A stretch of 64,000 nt of DNA, from assembly GCF_009856445.1 (NCBI RefSeq), contig NZ_WMFA01000012.1:1-64000 (forward strand), read 5' to 3'. The stretch is from Halobacillus litoralis. GTDB taxonomy: Bacteria > Bacillota > Bacilli > Bacillales > Halobacillaceae. Below are positions 53,180 through 61,538 of the stretch, one piece after another. Within the stretch, counting starts at the first letter, position 1. Each line of letters starts with the position of its first letter. The notes beneath the pieces are model-generated. The model was not told where the DNA came from. It saw only the letters and a list, made by a program, of their open reading frames with translations, and did no database searches. The translations under genes were made by a program, and so were the position numbers.

Positions 53180-53209
53180 ATAATTCCGAGTTAACGCATT
53201 GGAATTATA
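53180..53209 (+). promoter_or_regulatory. CymR-like operator
   Basis: ATAATTCC (53180-53187) and GGAATTAT (53201-53208) form an inverted repeat with internal GAGTTAACGCATT, resembling the CymR box (TAA..C..A.....AT.GGAATTT) of B. subtilis sulfur genes. A TTGAGG-N17-TACATT promoter (53145-53173) lies just upstream, so binding would block transcription when cysteine is plentiful. Confidence 0.75.
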
Positions 53210-53232
53210 AATAATGAGGAGAGATGAAATTT

Positions 53233-53874
53233 ATGGGGATGGAATTCGTCGACCTGTTCAACCAATGGGCAAGTTCATATGACGATACAGTAGCTGGTAA
53301 AGATCCGGAATATCGTGAAGTGTTTGAAGGGTACGATGAAATGTTGGAGCGTTTAGCCGAGCTTTCCGTATCCCCTGTCATGGAATTCGGAGTGGGTACA
53401 GCAAATTTGACGAGGAAGGTGATCGATCAAAACAAGGTCGTACTTGGGATTGAGCCATCTTCTGAAATGCGGAGAATCGCTAAAGTCAAATGCCCGGAAG
53501 CTGCTATCTATGATGGAAACTTTCTGGAGTATCCGGAACTCTTAACGCCTATCCGGTCCATTATCAGTTCATTCGCTTTTCATCATTTGACGACTAGTGA
53601 GAAAGTTGAAGCTATCCAGAGCTTTCGAGATCGTCTTGAAGATGAGGGGGAAGTAGTTTTTATAGATACCATCTTTAAAGACGAGGAACATAAACAACAG
53701 CTAATCAAAGCTGCCGAAAAACAAGGGTTTTTAAATTTAGCACAGGATTTGCAGGAAGAATACTACCCATTTCTAGAAGAACTAAGAGAGATGTTTGTCC
53801 TAAACGGATTCGAGGTAACTTTTGAACAACTAAACAAATACGCCTGGCTCATTCAGGCGAAAAAAGGAGAATGA
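53233..53874 (+). CDS. yrrT: SAM-dependent methyltransferase YrrT
   Basis: A class I methyltransferase with SAM motif [12 protein letters not shown] (residues about 46-57) and acidic loop end GIEPSSEM. The gene heads the methionine-to-cysteine operon as in B. subtilis, where YrrT is thought to feed SAH into the pathway. The in-frame ATG at 53224 lies too near GAGGAGAG; ATG 53233, nine bases from it, gives 213 residues, equal to B. subtilis YrrT. Confidence 0.85.
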   Translation: MGMEFVDLFNQWASSYDDTVAGKDPEYREVFEGYDEMLERLAELSVSPVMEFGVGTANLTRKVIDQNKVVLGIEPSSEMRRIAKVKCPEAAIYDGNFLEYPELLTPIRSIISSFAFHHLTTSEKVEAIQSFRDRLEDEGEVVFIDTIFKDEEHKQQLIKAAEKQGFLNLAQDLQEEYYPFLEELREMFVLNGFEVTFEQLNKYAWLIQAKKGE

Positions 53875-53878
53875 ACCT

Positions 53879-54340
53879 ATGCCAAAAATGAACGTTGAAA
53901 GCTTTAACCTTGACCACACGAAAGTCAGTGCGCCTTACGTACGTTTAGTAGGAGTGACCGAAGGAGAAAAGGGAGACAAAATTTATAAATACGATCTTCG
54001 TATCAAACAGCCGAACCAGGAACATATGGATATGCCGGCCCTTCATTCCCTGGAGCATTTGATGGCAGAAAACAGCCGAAATCACCATGACCGAATTGTG
54101 GATATTGGGCCGATGGGCTGCCAGACAGGTTTTTATATTGCCATTCTTAATGACGATAGCTATGAGAACGTGCTGAATGTCATTGAGAAGACTCTTCAAG
54201 ATGTGTTGGAAGCAAACGAAGTTCCTGCATGCAACGAAGTCCAGTGTGGATTTGCTGCAAGTCACAGTCTGGAAGGCGCACAGAAACTGGCGAAAGAATT
54301 ACTTGAAAAACGTGAAGAATGGACGGAAGTTTTTCAATAA
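53879..54340 (+). CDS. luxS: S-ribosylhomocysteine lyase
   Basis: LuxS splits S-ribosylhomocysteine to homocysteine and DPD, the precursor of autoinducer-2. The metal site is HSLEH (His56, His60) with Cys123, and the catalytic Cys81 is in GCQTGFY. 153 residues, normal. It sits between yrrT and mccA, the place where mtnN stands in the B. subtilis operon, so it directly supplies homocysteine to the next two enzymes. AAAGGAGAA precedes the ATG. Confidence 0.96.
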   Translation: MPKMNVESFNLDHTKVSAPYVRLVGVTEGEKGDKIYKYDLRIKQPNQEHMDMPALHSLEHLMAENSRNHHDRIVDIGPMGCQTGFYIAILNDDSYENVLNVIEKTLQDVLEANEVPACNEVQCGFAASHSLEGAQKLAKELLEKREEWTEVFQ

Positions 54341-54361
54341 CTAACGGGAGTTGAGGATGCG

Positions 54362-55279
54362 ATGGGTTACGTGAAGAATATACAATCACTAATTGGTCAG
54401 ACACCGATGATCGAACTCACTCATTCCGAAATCCCGAATCAAGCTAGAATTTTTGCCAAGCTTGAATTCATGAACCCAGGCGGTAGTATCAAAGACCGCC
54501 TGGGTTTAAAACTGATTGAGGATGCGGAAGAACGTGGATTATTAAAGCCTGGGGGGACGATTATTGAACCCACGGCGGGTAATACAGGAATTGGTCTTGC
54601 GCTGGCTGCGATTGGAAGAGGAATCACCGTCATTTTTGTTACACCGGAAAAATTCAGTCAGGAAAAACAGACCCTGATGAGAGCACTAGGGGCAAGAGTC
54701 GTAAATACTCCTACTGAAAAAGGAATGAAGGGTGCCATAGAGAAGGCAGAACAACTGTGTAAAGAAATCCCTCATTCTTTCAGCCCTCAGCAGTTTCATA
54801 ATCAAGCGAATCCAGAAGCTTATTATGAAACCCTCGGGCCGGAAATTTATAAGGATATGGATGGAGATTTTGATATTTTCGTCGCTGGTGCTGGTACTGG
54901 TGGGACATTTATGGGGACTTCCCGGTATTTAAAAGGTCGAATGGAGAATGTCAAAACCGTAATCGTTGAACCGGAAGGCTCCATTTTAAACGGAGGAGAA
55001 GCTGGACCACATCGTACAGAAGGCATAGGGATGGAGTTTATTCCTTTCTATATGGACGTTGATTATTTTGATTCGGTTCATACCATTTCTGATGAGCTAG
55101 CTTTCCGCCGTGTGAAGGAGCTTGCTTTAAAAGAAGGTTTGCTCGTAGCCAGTTCATCTGGATCGGCCTTTGAAGCTGCGTTGAGAGAAGCCGAACAGGC
55201 GAAGCCGGGAGCAAAAATCGTAACCATTTTTCCAGACAGTAGCGAACGTTATTTAAGTCAAGGTATATATGAGGAGTGA
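54362..55279 (+). CDS. mccA: Cystathionine beta-synthase / O-acetylserine-dependent (MccA)
   Basis: A PLP enzyme that joins homocysteine with O-acetylserine or serine to give cystathionine. The PLP lysine is Lys44 in GGSIKDRLG, and the phosphate loop reads GTGGTFMG. 305 residues; closer to B. subtilis MccA than to CysK. The partner mccB starts five bases downstream of its stop codon. Reverse transsulfuration runs from methionine to cysteine here. Confidence 0.92.
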   Translation: MGYVKNIQSLIGQTPMIELTHSEIPNQARIFAKLEFMNPGGSIKDRLGLKLIEDAEERGLLKPGGTIIEPTAGNTGIGLALAAIGRGITVIFVTPEKFSQEKQTLMRALGARVVNTPTEKGMKGAIEKAEQLCKEIPHSFSPQQFHNQANPEAYYETLGPEIYKDMDGDFDIFVAGAGTGGTFMGTSRYLKGRMENVKTVIVEPEGSILNGGEAGPHRTEGIGMEFIPFYMDVDYFDSVHTISDELAFRRVKELALKEGLLVASSSGSAFEAALREAEQAKPGAKIVTIFPDSSERYLSQGIYEE

Positions 55280-55283
55280 GGAT

Positions 55284-56420
55284 ATGAGGAAGAAAACACA
55301 GCTGATCCACGGGGGGATCACAGGGGATGAAAAGACTGGAGCTGTAAGCGTCCCTATTTATCAGGTAAGTACTTACAAGCAAGACGGAGTCGGTCAGCAC
55401 CGAGGATATGAATACTCTCGAACAGGAAATCCGACGCGTTTTGCATTGGAAGAACTAATCAAGGATTTAGAAGGCGGACACAAAGGTTTCGCTTTTGGAT
55501 CAGGTATGGCCGCCATAACAGCAGTCCTTATGACTTTTAATCATGGAGATCATGTGATTTTCACCGACGATGTGTATGGTGGAACGTATCGTCTTGTATC
55601 TAAGATCATCAACCGTTTTGGACTAGAAGCAAGCTTCATTGATACAAGCGACGTGGAAAATATTAAATCAGCCATCACCGATCGTACAAAAGCGATCTAT
55701 GTGGAAACACCTACCAATCCGTTACTTAAAGTGACAGACTTAGAAAAAGTGTCTGATCTGGCTAAGGAAAAAGACTTGACGTTTATCGTTGATAATACCT
55801 TTAGCACGCCATATTGGCAAAATCCGATTGAACTAGGTGCGGATATCGTCTTGCATAGTGCCACCAAATATTTAGGAGGACATAGCGATGTCGTAGCTGG
55901 TCTCGTCGTTGTAAACAATGAGCAGTTGGCGGAAGATGTCCACTTTGTATTGAATTCTACAGGGGGAGTTTTAGGACCTCAGGATTCGTGGCTCCTTATG
56001 AGAGGAATTAAAACACTTGGGATCCGCATGGAAGAAATTGAGGAGAACACTCGTCAGTTCGTAGAGTTTCTGCAAGATCTCACGGAAGTGACAGATATTT
56101 ATTACCCCGGCCTCGACCAGCATAAAGGAAGCGATATACATCAAAAACAAGCGCGTGGTAACGGGGGGATGATCAGCTTTGATGTCGGCAGTGGAGAGAA
56201 AGCGGACCAGGTTCTCCGGAACGTAAAATATTTCACGTTGGCAGAAAGTCTTGGGGCTGTAGAAAGTCTCATTTCAGTCCCTGCAATGATGACTCACGCT
56301 TCTATTCCTAAAGAGCGACGTGCAGAACTGGGTATTACAGATGGACTCGTCCGCGTATCCATTGGCCTTGAAGATATTGAAGACCTTAAAGAAGACTTTC
56401 TCCAAGCCTTAAGAAAATAA
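55284..56420 (+). CDS. mccB: Cystathionine gamma-lyase (MccB)
   Basis: A PLP enzyme of the Cys/Met metabolism family that cleaves cystathionine to cysteine, and also homocysteine to sulfide. The signature with PLP lysine is HSATKYLGGHSDVVAG, and YSRTGNPTR is the N-terminal phosphate-binding motif. The frame is open from 55269, but ATG 55284 follows GAGGAGTGAGG and gives a 378-residue protein like B. subtilis MccB (379). It ends the yrrT-luxS-mccAB operon. Confidence 0.93.
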   Translation: MRKKTQLIHGGITGDEKTGAVSVPIYQVSTYKQDGVGQHRGYEYSRTGNPTRFALEELIKDLEGGHKGFAFGSGMAAITAVLMTFNHGDHVIFTDDVYGGTYRLVSKIINRFGLEASFIDTSDVENIKSAITDRTKAIYVETPTNPLLKVTDLEKVSDLAKEKDLTFIVDNTFSTPYWQNPIELGADIVLHSATKYLGGHSDVVAGLVVVNNEQLAEDVHFVLNSTGGVLGPQDSWLLMRGIKTLGIRMEEIEENTRQFVEFLQDLTEVTDIYYPGLDQHKGSDIHQKQARGNGGMISFDVGSGEKADQVLRNVKYFTLAESLGAVESLISVPAMMTHASIPKERRAELGITDGLVRVSIGLEDIEDLKEDFLQALRK

Positions 56421-56426
56421 CCGCGG

Positions 56427-56458
56427 AAAGGAGCACTACATCAGTGCTCCTTTTTTTC
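56427..56458 (+). terminator. Terminator of the yrrT-luxS-mccAB operon
   Basis: AAAGGAGCACT and AGTGCTCCTTTTTTT around five bases. Confidence 0.93.
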
Positions 56459-56465
56459 CACAAAC

Positions 56466-57011
56466 GCTCCCTTTAGTTGAAGACTCAGTTTCGAGACTTC
56501 TGTTGGGTAGATGGGGCTGCGGGGAATAGCTCGCTTTCCGCGGGAGCGCGGTGAGCCTCCTCGGACTGCGTCCTGTGGGGTCTCACCAAGCACTTTTTTC
56601 CCGCAGGAGTCTCGCCATTCCCCTCCGCCCCTTTACCATAGAAGGTTCTCGAAACCACTTCTTTAATAATCAGCTATTCTGTGTGAAGAGAGTATAAGGA
56701 TAATACTCCCAAGTCGAGGTAATTGAACCCTGAAAGCTTGATACAGAGCGTTTTCTGCCTACAACAATCAGGAAAGTGGGAGACCTTCCAACTTGGTATA
56801 AGGGTTCGTTATCCCCTTCATCAAATGGGGTGGTTGGGAAGCTGCGAGACTCCCGTGGGAGAAAGGAGATCGGCGAGATCCCGCAGGGCGTAGCCCGAGG
56901 AAGCTCGGCACTCCCCCACAGGAAAGCGAGTAGCTTCCCAGCCACCCCTAACGCTAAGCTAAGCAAACGACCCCCGAAAAGTCTCGAAACTGAGTCTTCC
57001 ACAATCTTGCC
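56466..57011 (-). repeat. Full two-module intergenic repeat, inverted (546 bases)
   Basis: On the minus strand it has the same order as the 32.2-kb copy: L-end TTAAAGTAAATGGCAAGATT, module 1 (with GGGGTGGCTGGGAAGC and, at the inner end, AAGGGTTCGTTA), module 2 starting at GAAGTGGTTTCGAGAACC, and R-end GTCTTCAACTAAAGGGAGCG. Its R-end begins eight bases after the mccB terminator. It fills most of the gap to the next gene. Confidence 0.88.
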
Positions 57012-57099
57012 ATTTACTTTAATATGAGTGCCTTTTGCATAGCTCATTCACGCCTGAGCCACACTAAAAAGGAAATTCAATCAGGAGTGGAAAAACAAT

Positions 57100-57774
57100 A
57101 TGGATTATACTCATTATAAAAAACAACTGGAAGATCGAAAAAGAGAGATCGAGCAGCGCTTAATGGACAATGACCATTACGGGTTGGAACGTGGTTTTGC
57201 AAGTGACATGGCATCGGGTGAATTGTCACAATATGATAACCATCCAGCCGATTCAGGAACCGAACTATATGAAAGAGAAAAAGATATCGCCTTGCTTGGC
57301 CATTTAAAAGAAGAATTGTCTGACATTCAATATTCCCTTAAACAAATGGATAAAGGAACTTATGGAATTTGTGAGGAAACGGGAGAGCAAATTCCTAAAG
57401 AGCGATTGGAAGCTATTCCTACCGCAAGAACAATTGCTTCGGCGTCCTCCAACCAGGATGTTTCCATGGATCGGCCAGTAGAAGAAGAGGTTCTTTCGGA
57501 TTTAGAAGCTAATTATGGAAGGAATCATGATGATCCTGAATATAATGAGCAAAATGCGTATGAACAGGTCGCATCATTTAATCAAAGCAGTATGACGTAT
57601 GATGGTTCATCTCTAATGGACAATGAGGATGGCGTGGGATATGTAGAGGAATTTGAACCGTTTGTTTCTACAGATATGAACGGTTATACAGGTCCTGATG
57701 GAGTTAGCTTTCAACGCAATGAACATTACGATAAATATATGGATAGTCAGGACGAAGCGGAAGACTCATACTGA
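57100..57774 (+). CDS. DksA/TraR-type protein of the YteA family
   Basis: A 224-residue soluble protein. The N-terminal coiled helices (KKQLEDRKREIEQRL, LKEELSDIQYSLKQMDKG) are followed by YGICEETGEQIPKERLEAIPTAR, a degenerate DksA zinc-finger region with one of the four cysteines. This is the form in Bacillus YteA/YocK proteins, some of which are sporulation or stress genes. The acidic C-terminal half (residues 120-224) is less conserved. Start preceded by AGGAGTGG. Own bidirectional terminator. Confidence 0.85.
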   Translation: MDYTHYKKQLEDRKREIEQRLMDNDHYGLERGFASDMASGELSQYDNHPADSGTELYEREKDIALLGHLKEELSDIQYSLKQMDKGTYGICEETGEQIPKERLEAIPTARTIASASSNQDVSMDRPVEEEVLSDLEANYGRNHDDPEYNEQNAYEQVASFNQSSMTYDGSSLMDNEDGVGYVEEFEPFVSTDMNGYTGPDGVSFQRNEHYDKYMDSQDEAEDSY

Positions 57775-57777
57775 AGC

Positions 57778-57816
57778 AAAAAACCTGAGAGTAAATGAAA
57801 TACTCTCAGGTTTTTT
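57778..57816. terminator. Bidirectional terminator
   Basis: AAAAAACCTGAGAGTA and TACTCTCAGGTTTTTT around seven bases. Confidence 0.93.
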
Positions 57817-57817
57817 A

Positions 57818-58177
57818 TTAATATCCTACTTCAATAGCTGCGTTCACGATGTACATCAGATCATTCTTATCTTCTTTATCTTCTAGTACAATTCCGCTTG
57901 TTGTCAGCATACCGCCTTCCATCACTATGATTTTCACATCACCGTAAGGGATGGCTTTTTTCACTTCCTCATGGTCCAGTTGATCGAAATCGCATGGAAG
58001 AGCGAGCTTGACGGTAATCTTCATATTATCTAAGGATTGTTCTGGTAGAACAGAGCGGATTCCTGGCATGGAATTGGTATGTATAGCATTTTTGATAGCT
58101 CTAATTGAAGCTTTTGTCACATCCTGACCATGTACATCTGTTCCCATTCCTGTCTGAATAAACATCAAATGATCCAT
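57818..58177 (-). CDS. Lin0512 family protein (copy B)
   Basis: A 119-residue protein with the family blocks FIQTGMGTDVHGQDVTKASIRAI, SMPG and MEGGMLTTSG. Its function is unknown. It lies directly downstream of a second gene of the same family and size; the two are about 60-65 per cent alike by eye. The terminator of copy A separates them, so they are probably separate transcripts. Confidence 0.8.
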   Translation of the reverse strand: MDHLMFIQTGMGTDVHGQDVTKASIRAIKNAIHTNSMPGIRSVLPEQSLDNMKITVKLALPCDFDQLDHEEVKKAIPYGDVKIIVMEGGMLTTSGIVLEDKEDKNDLMYIVNAAIEVGY

Positions 58178-58264
58178 TAATATTCCACCTTTTCTTTTTC
58201 TTCATCATACCATAATGTAAAAAACGGCTTCTTTGATTTGCCTGACACAATTGCTTCTTCATAT

Positions 58265-58292
58265 AAAAAGTCAGGGCACTCCCTGACTTTTT
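58265..58292 (-). terminator. Terminator of Lin0512 copy A
   Basis: On the minus strand GTCAGGG-AGTG-CCCTGAC followed by TTTTTATAT. Confidence 0.85.
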
Positions 58293-58297
58293 AAATC

Positions 58298-58657
58298 TCA
58301 ATACCCAACTTCCACAGCGGCATTGACAATATACATTTGATCGTTATGATCTCCTTCTTCGTTTAAAGTGATGCCGCTTGTCGTGCGCATTCCGCCATCC
58401 ATCAACTTAATTTCAACCTGTCCATATGGAATCTTTTCTTTTATTTTCTTGTGGTTTAGTTCATCAATATCCTTAGGCAAGGCTAGTTTAACAGTGGTTT
58501 TCATATTCTCCATCGACCTTTCAGGCAATGCTTCCTGAACTCCTGGCATAGAATTTGAGTGGATCGCATTTTCAATCGCGCGAATAGATGCCTTTGTTAT
58601 ATCCTGACCATGCACATCAATTCCAGTACCTGTCTGAATGAAAATAATTTGATCCAT
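58298..58657 (-). CDS. Lin0512 family protein (copy A)
   Basis: This is the paralogue of copy B, also 119 residues: FIQTGTGIDVHGQDITKASIRAI, SMPG and MDGGMRTTSG. The frame is open from a GTG at 58669, but ATG 58657 lies eight bases after AAAGGTGG and gives the same length as copy B. The hexa-block IPYGQVEI and the C-terminal NAAVEVGY are shared. A tandem duplication with later divergence is likely. Confidence 0.8.
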   Translation of the reverse strand: MDQIIFIQTGTGIDVHGQDITKASIRAIENAIHSNSMPGVQEALPERSMENMKTTVKLALPKDIDELNHKKIKEKIPYGQVEIKLMDGGMRTTSGITLNEEGDHNDQMYIVNAAVEVGY

Positions 58658-58839
58658 TAGATAAACCACCTTTCGGAAATAATATTTGATCCTTTATTCA
58701 TTGTTTAACACGTAAAAAATGAAATGAAACATGAAGAGTGTAAAGGCAGAGGAAGGAATAACCAGAGTTCATTGACACAATATTCTGTTTAACTGTATAA
58801 TCTAATAACATAATCATAAAACATACTATTTCTATAGGA

Positions 58840-58849
58840 ATTATAATGA
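58840..58849 (+). promoter_or_regulatory. CymR-box-like half-site before the sulfonate-type importer
   Basis: GGAATTATAA lies about 15-25 bases before the first start codon, in the same position and sequence as in the yrrT operator. The left half is not clearly conserved. Confidence 0.35.
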
Positions 58850-58864
58850 TGAGGGTGTGGCATA

Positions 58865-59653
58865 TTGTTTTTAAAGATGGAGGAAGTTGGAAAGACCTTC
58901 AATGATAAAGAATCTGGTGGTTTTGAGGTCTTTTCTGAAATCGATTTGAATATTGAAGAAAACCAATTCGTTTCACTCCTTGGGCCTTCCGGTTGTGGGA
59001 AATCAACACTTCTTTCAATGGTTGCAGGCTTGGAGGATGTGACATCAGGATCCATAAAGTTGGAGGGGAAAGAAATCAAAAAGGCGGGGCCTGACCGTGG
59101 GATGGTCTTTCAGCAACCGTCGCTTTTTCCATGGCTGAATGTAAAGGAAAATGTTCTTTTTCCTTTGAAAGGGCATGGGGCAAAAAACGAGATAGAGGAA
59201 CGGGCGGATCGATTTTTGCAGATGGTCCACCTCAGCAGGTTCAAAGAAAATTATACCCATGAACTTTCTGGAGGGATGCAGCAGCGGGTAGCGATTGCAA
59301 GAGCACTTGCCATGGATCCTAAAGTGCTGCTCATGGATGAACCTTTTGGTGCCTTGGATGAACAGACGAGACACATTCTTCATGAAGAATTGATGAAGAT
59401 TTGGCAGGAAACCCAAAAAACAATCCTGTTCGTGACCCACAGCATTCAGGAAGCGATTAAATTATCTGATCGAGTCGTTGTGATGGGGACGCGGCCGGGG
59501 CGGATCATCGCTGACTTTTCCATAGACCTTCCACGCCCTAGGAAGCGGGATGATGAAAGAGTCATCGAACTTGAGCGAAAGGTCATGGATCTACTGGAAG
59601 GTGAAATTAACAAAGTATTGAGGGAAGAACTTCATCATGAAGCTAGCTATTAA
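58865..59653 (+). CDS. ABC transporter ATP-binding protein (SsuB/TauB type)
   Basis: A 262-residue ATPase of the nitrate/sulfonate/taurine importer family. Walker A GPSGCGKST, Q-loop VFQQPSLFPWL, signature LSGGMQQRVAIARAL, Walker B LLMDEPFGALD, His in VTHSIQEA. The gene order ATPase-permease-binding protein, plus the GGAATTATAA element upstream, suggests a sulfur-compound importer. Start TTG 58865, seven bases after GAGGGTG. Overlaps the permease gene by 17 bases. Confidence 0.88.
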   Translation: MFLKMEEVGKTFNDKESGGFEVFSEIDLNIEENQFVSLLGPSGCGKSTLLSMVAGLEDVTSGSIKLEGKEIKKAGPDRGMVFQQPSLFPWLNVKENVLFPLKGHGAKNEIEERADRFLQMVHLSRFKENYTHELSGGMQQRVAIARALAMDPKVLLMDEPFGALDEQTRHILHEELMKIWQETQKTILFVTHSIQEAIKLSDRVVVMGTRPGRIIADFSIDLPRPRKRDDERVIELERKVMDLLEGEINKVLREELHHEASY

Positions 59654-60395
59654 AAGAATTGGATTTTTAGTTGTCGTTTTAGGATTGTGGCAGTTGGTTT
59701 ACTCTATAGGTGTATTTGAAGATATTGTTTTTCCATCACCGATCCAAGTAGGTGGTGCCCTATATGAAGGATTTGCTGATGGGGACTTCATAAAGGCATT
59801 GGGTGCAAGTTTTCGTCACTTATTTATGGGTTTGTCACTTGCCATCCTGTTTGGAACGGTCATTGGCGTCCTGCTGGGGAAATCGAAGCAGGCAGATGAA
59901 ACAGCAGGCATGTACCTCATTGCTTTGCAGAGTATTCCGAGCATTGTTTGGGTGCCACTTGCCATCATGCTATTCGGTTTTTCTGAATTTGCCGTGGTAT
60001 TCGTCGTGGTCCTCGGTGGTACATTCGTCATGGCACTGAACGTACGGACAGCAATTTATAGCGTCCCCCCGCAATTGGTACGTGCAGCGCGAACGATGGG
60101 AACCAATGGGATTCCCTTGTTTTTCAGAGTAGAAGTTCCATCAAGTATTCCGTATTTTATGACAGGTCTCAGACTAGCCTGGGCTTTCAGTTGGAGAGCT
60201 CTGATGGCTGGAGAGTTGTTAAGCAATGGTCCTGGATTGGGATACTCTTTACGATACGCTCAGGACTACGCGCGTATGGATCAAGTGGTTGCCATTATTA
60301 TTATCATTGGTGTCATCGGTGCAGTAGTCGATCAAGTTGTCTTTTCTAAGCTAGAAAGAAATGTAAGGAAACGCTGGGGTTTATTGAAATCATAG
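59637..60395 (+). CDS. ABC transporter permease (SsuC/TauC type)
   Basis: A 252-residue permease with six membrane segments and the EAA-type loop RAARTMGTNGIPLFFRVEVPSSIPYFMTGLRLAWAF split over about residues 142-177, characteristic of the sulfonate/nitrate/taurine class. It overlaps the ATPase gene and is 17 bases before the binding-protein gene. The substrate is not determined by sequence. Confidence 0.88.
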   Translation: MKLAIKRIGFLVVVLGLWQLVYSIGVFEDIVFPSPIQVGGALYEGFADGDFIKALGASFRHLFMGLSLAILFGTVIGVLLGKSKQADETAGMYLIALQSIPSIVWVPLAIMLFGFSEFAVVFVVVLGGTFVMALNVRTAIYSVPPQLVRAARTMGTNGIPLFFRVEVPSSIPYFMTGLRLAWAFSWRALMAGELLSNGPGLGYSLRYAQDYARMDQVVAIIIIIGVIGAVVDQVVFSKLERNVRKRWGLLKS

Positions 60396-60412
60396 ATAGG
60401 AGATGAGAAGAA

Positions 60413-61417
60413 ATGAAAAAGTGGTTATCGATTGTTTTTCTTGCTGTCATGAGTTTGGTGCTCGCGGCCTGCGGTAGTGATGCGGGAGCGAATGCTGATA
60501 ATGCTGACAGTACAGAAGAAATTACCATTGGTTATTTCCCGAACATCAACCATGTAGCAGGTATGGTGGCAGAAACGAAGGATTTGTATTCTGAAACTTT
60601 GCCGGACGGAACAAAAGTGAAGTATCAATACTTCCCTGATGGCTCGTCGTTCATGACAGCTATAGAAACGGGGGAAATCCAGGGAGGATTAGTCGGTCCT
60701 GGACCAGCAATGAATCACTTTACAAGTGGAGCAGAAATAAACGTGGTTGCAGCAGGATCTACAGGTGGGACAGTAATTATGGCCAGAGAAGGAGCGGATA
60801 TTGAAACTCCTGAAGACTTAGCAGGTAAAACATTTGTTTCTCCAAGAGTAGGGTGTACACACGATGTACAATTTGAAACGATGATGAAAGAGGAATTCGG
60901 TTTGACCTCCGACCGCATTGATGGAGAAATGAAGCACGTGACAGGGAAGCCTGCGACTTATGCAAGCTTGTTTGAAACAAAAAATGTTGATGTTGCGACT
61001 GTACCTGAACCATGGGCCTCTTCTATAGAAGAACAAGGAAGCGGTAAGGTCCTTGTTGATACACCAGAGGTTGCTTTTGGGGAAACCTTGCCAGCAGCCG
61101 TGTTCGTTACTTCTCAAGAACTGGTGGATGAGAATCCTGATATGGTGGAAAGCATTGTAGAAGCCCACAAAAAAGCGACAGACTTTATAAATGAAAATCC
61201 GGAAGAAGCAAAACAGATCGCTATTGATAAAATCAAAGACATTACGGATCAAGAACTATCTAAAGAGGTCATTGACCGCGCCTGGGAGCGTATCGATTTC
61301 ACGTATGATGTGAATGAAGAACACCTCCAGAAGTTCGCTGATTCTTCCTATGACCTTGAGTTTTTAAAAGAAAAGCCGGACTTGACTGGTTTAGTGGACA
61401 CAAGCTTTCTTGATTAA
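60413..61417 (+). CDS. ABC transporter substrate-binding lipoprotein (SsuA/NMT1 type)
   Basis: A 334-residue lipoprotein with lipobox LAACG (Cys20) that presents substrate to the SsuBC-like permease. The NMT1/SsuA fold is seen in ITIGYFPNINHVAGM, then GLVGPGPAMNHF, TVIMAREGADIETPEDLAGK and EPWASSIEE. Candidate substrates are alkanesulfonates, taurine, nitrate or thiamine precursors; no oxygenase gene is nearby to decide. GAGATGAGAAG precedes the ATG. Confidence 0.88.
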   Translation: MKKWLSIVFLAVMSLVLAACGSDAGANADNADSTEEITIGYFPNINHVAGMVAETKDLYSETLPDGTKVKYQYFPDGSSFMTAIETGEIQGGLVGPGPAMNHFTSGAEINVVAAGSTGGTVIMAREGADIETPEDLAGKTFVSPRVGCTHDVQFETMMKEEFGLTSDRIDGEMKHVTGKPATYASLFETKNVDVATVPEPWASSIEEQGSGKVLVDTPEVAFGETLPAAVFVTSQELVDENPDMVESIVEAHKKATDFINENPEEAKQIAIDKIKDITDQELSKEVIDRAWERIDFTYDVNEEHLQKFADSSYDLEFLKEKPDLTGLVDTSFLD

Positions 61418-61425
61418 AGAAGGAA

Positions 61426-61456
61426 AGAGACGGGAATTTTCCCCGTCTCTTTTTTT
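61426..61456 (+). terminator. Terminator of the importer operon
   Basis: AGAGACGGG-AATTTTCC-CCGTCTCTTTTTTT. Confidence 0.92.
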
Positions 61457-61538
61457 GAGTTTAAAAAGAATAATATTGAAAACATCCCTTTAGTTTTTGC
61501 GATTTAGGTCAAACTAAAAAGTACAGGAGGGATGCTTT

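Noticed and set aside
53099-53232. S-box (SAM-I) riboswitch before yrrT
   Set aside because: The gap is only 134 bases, with no SAM-I core; a CymR-like box is present instead.
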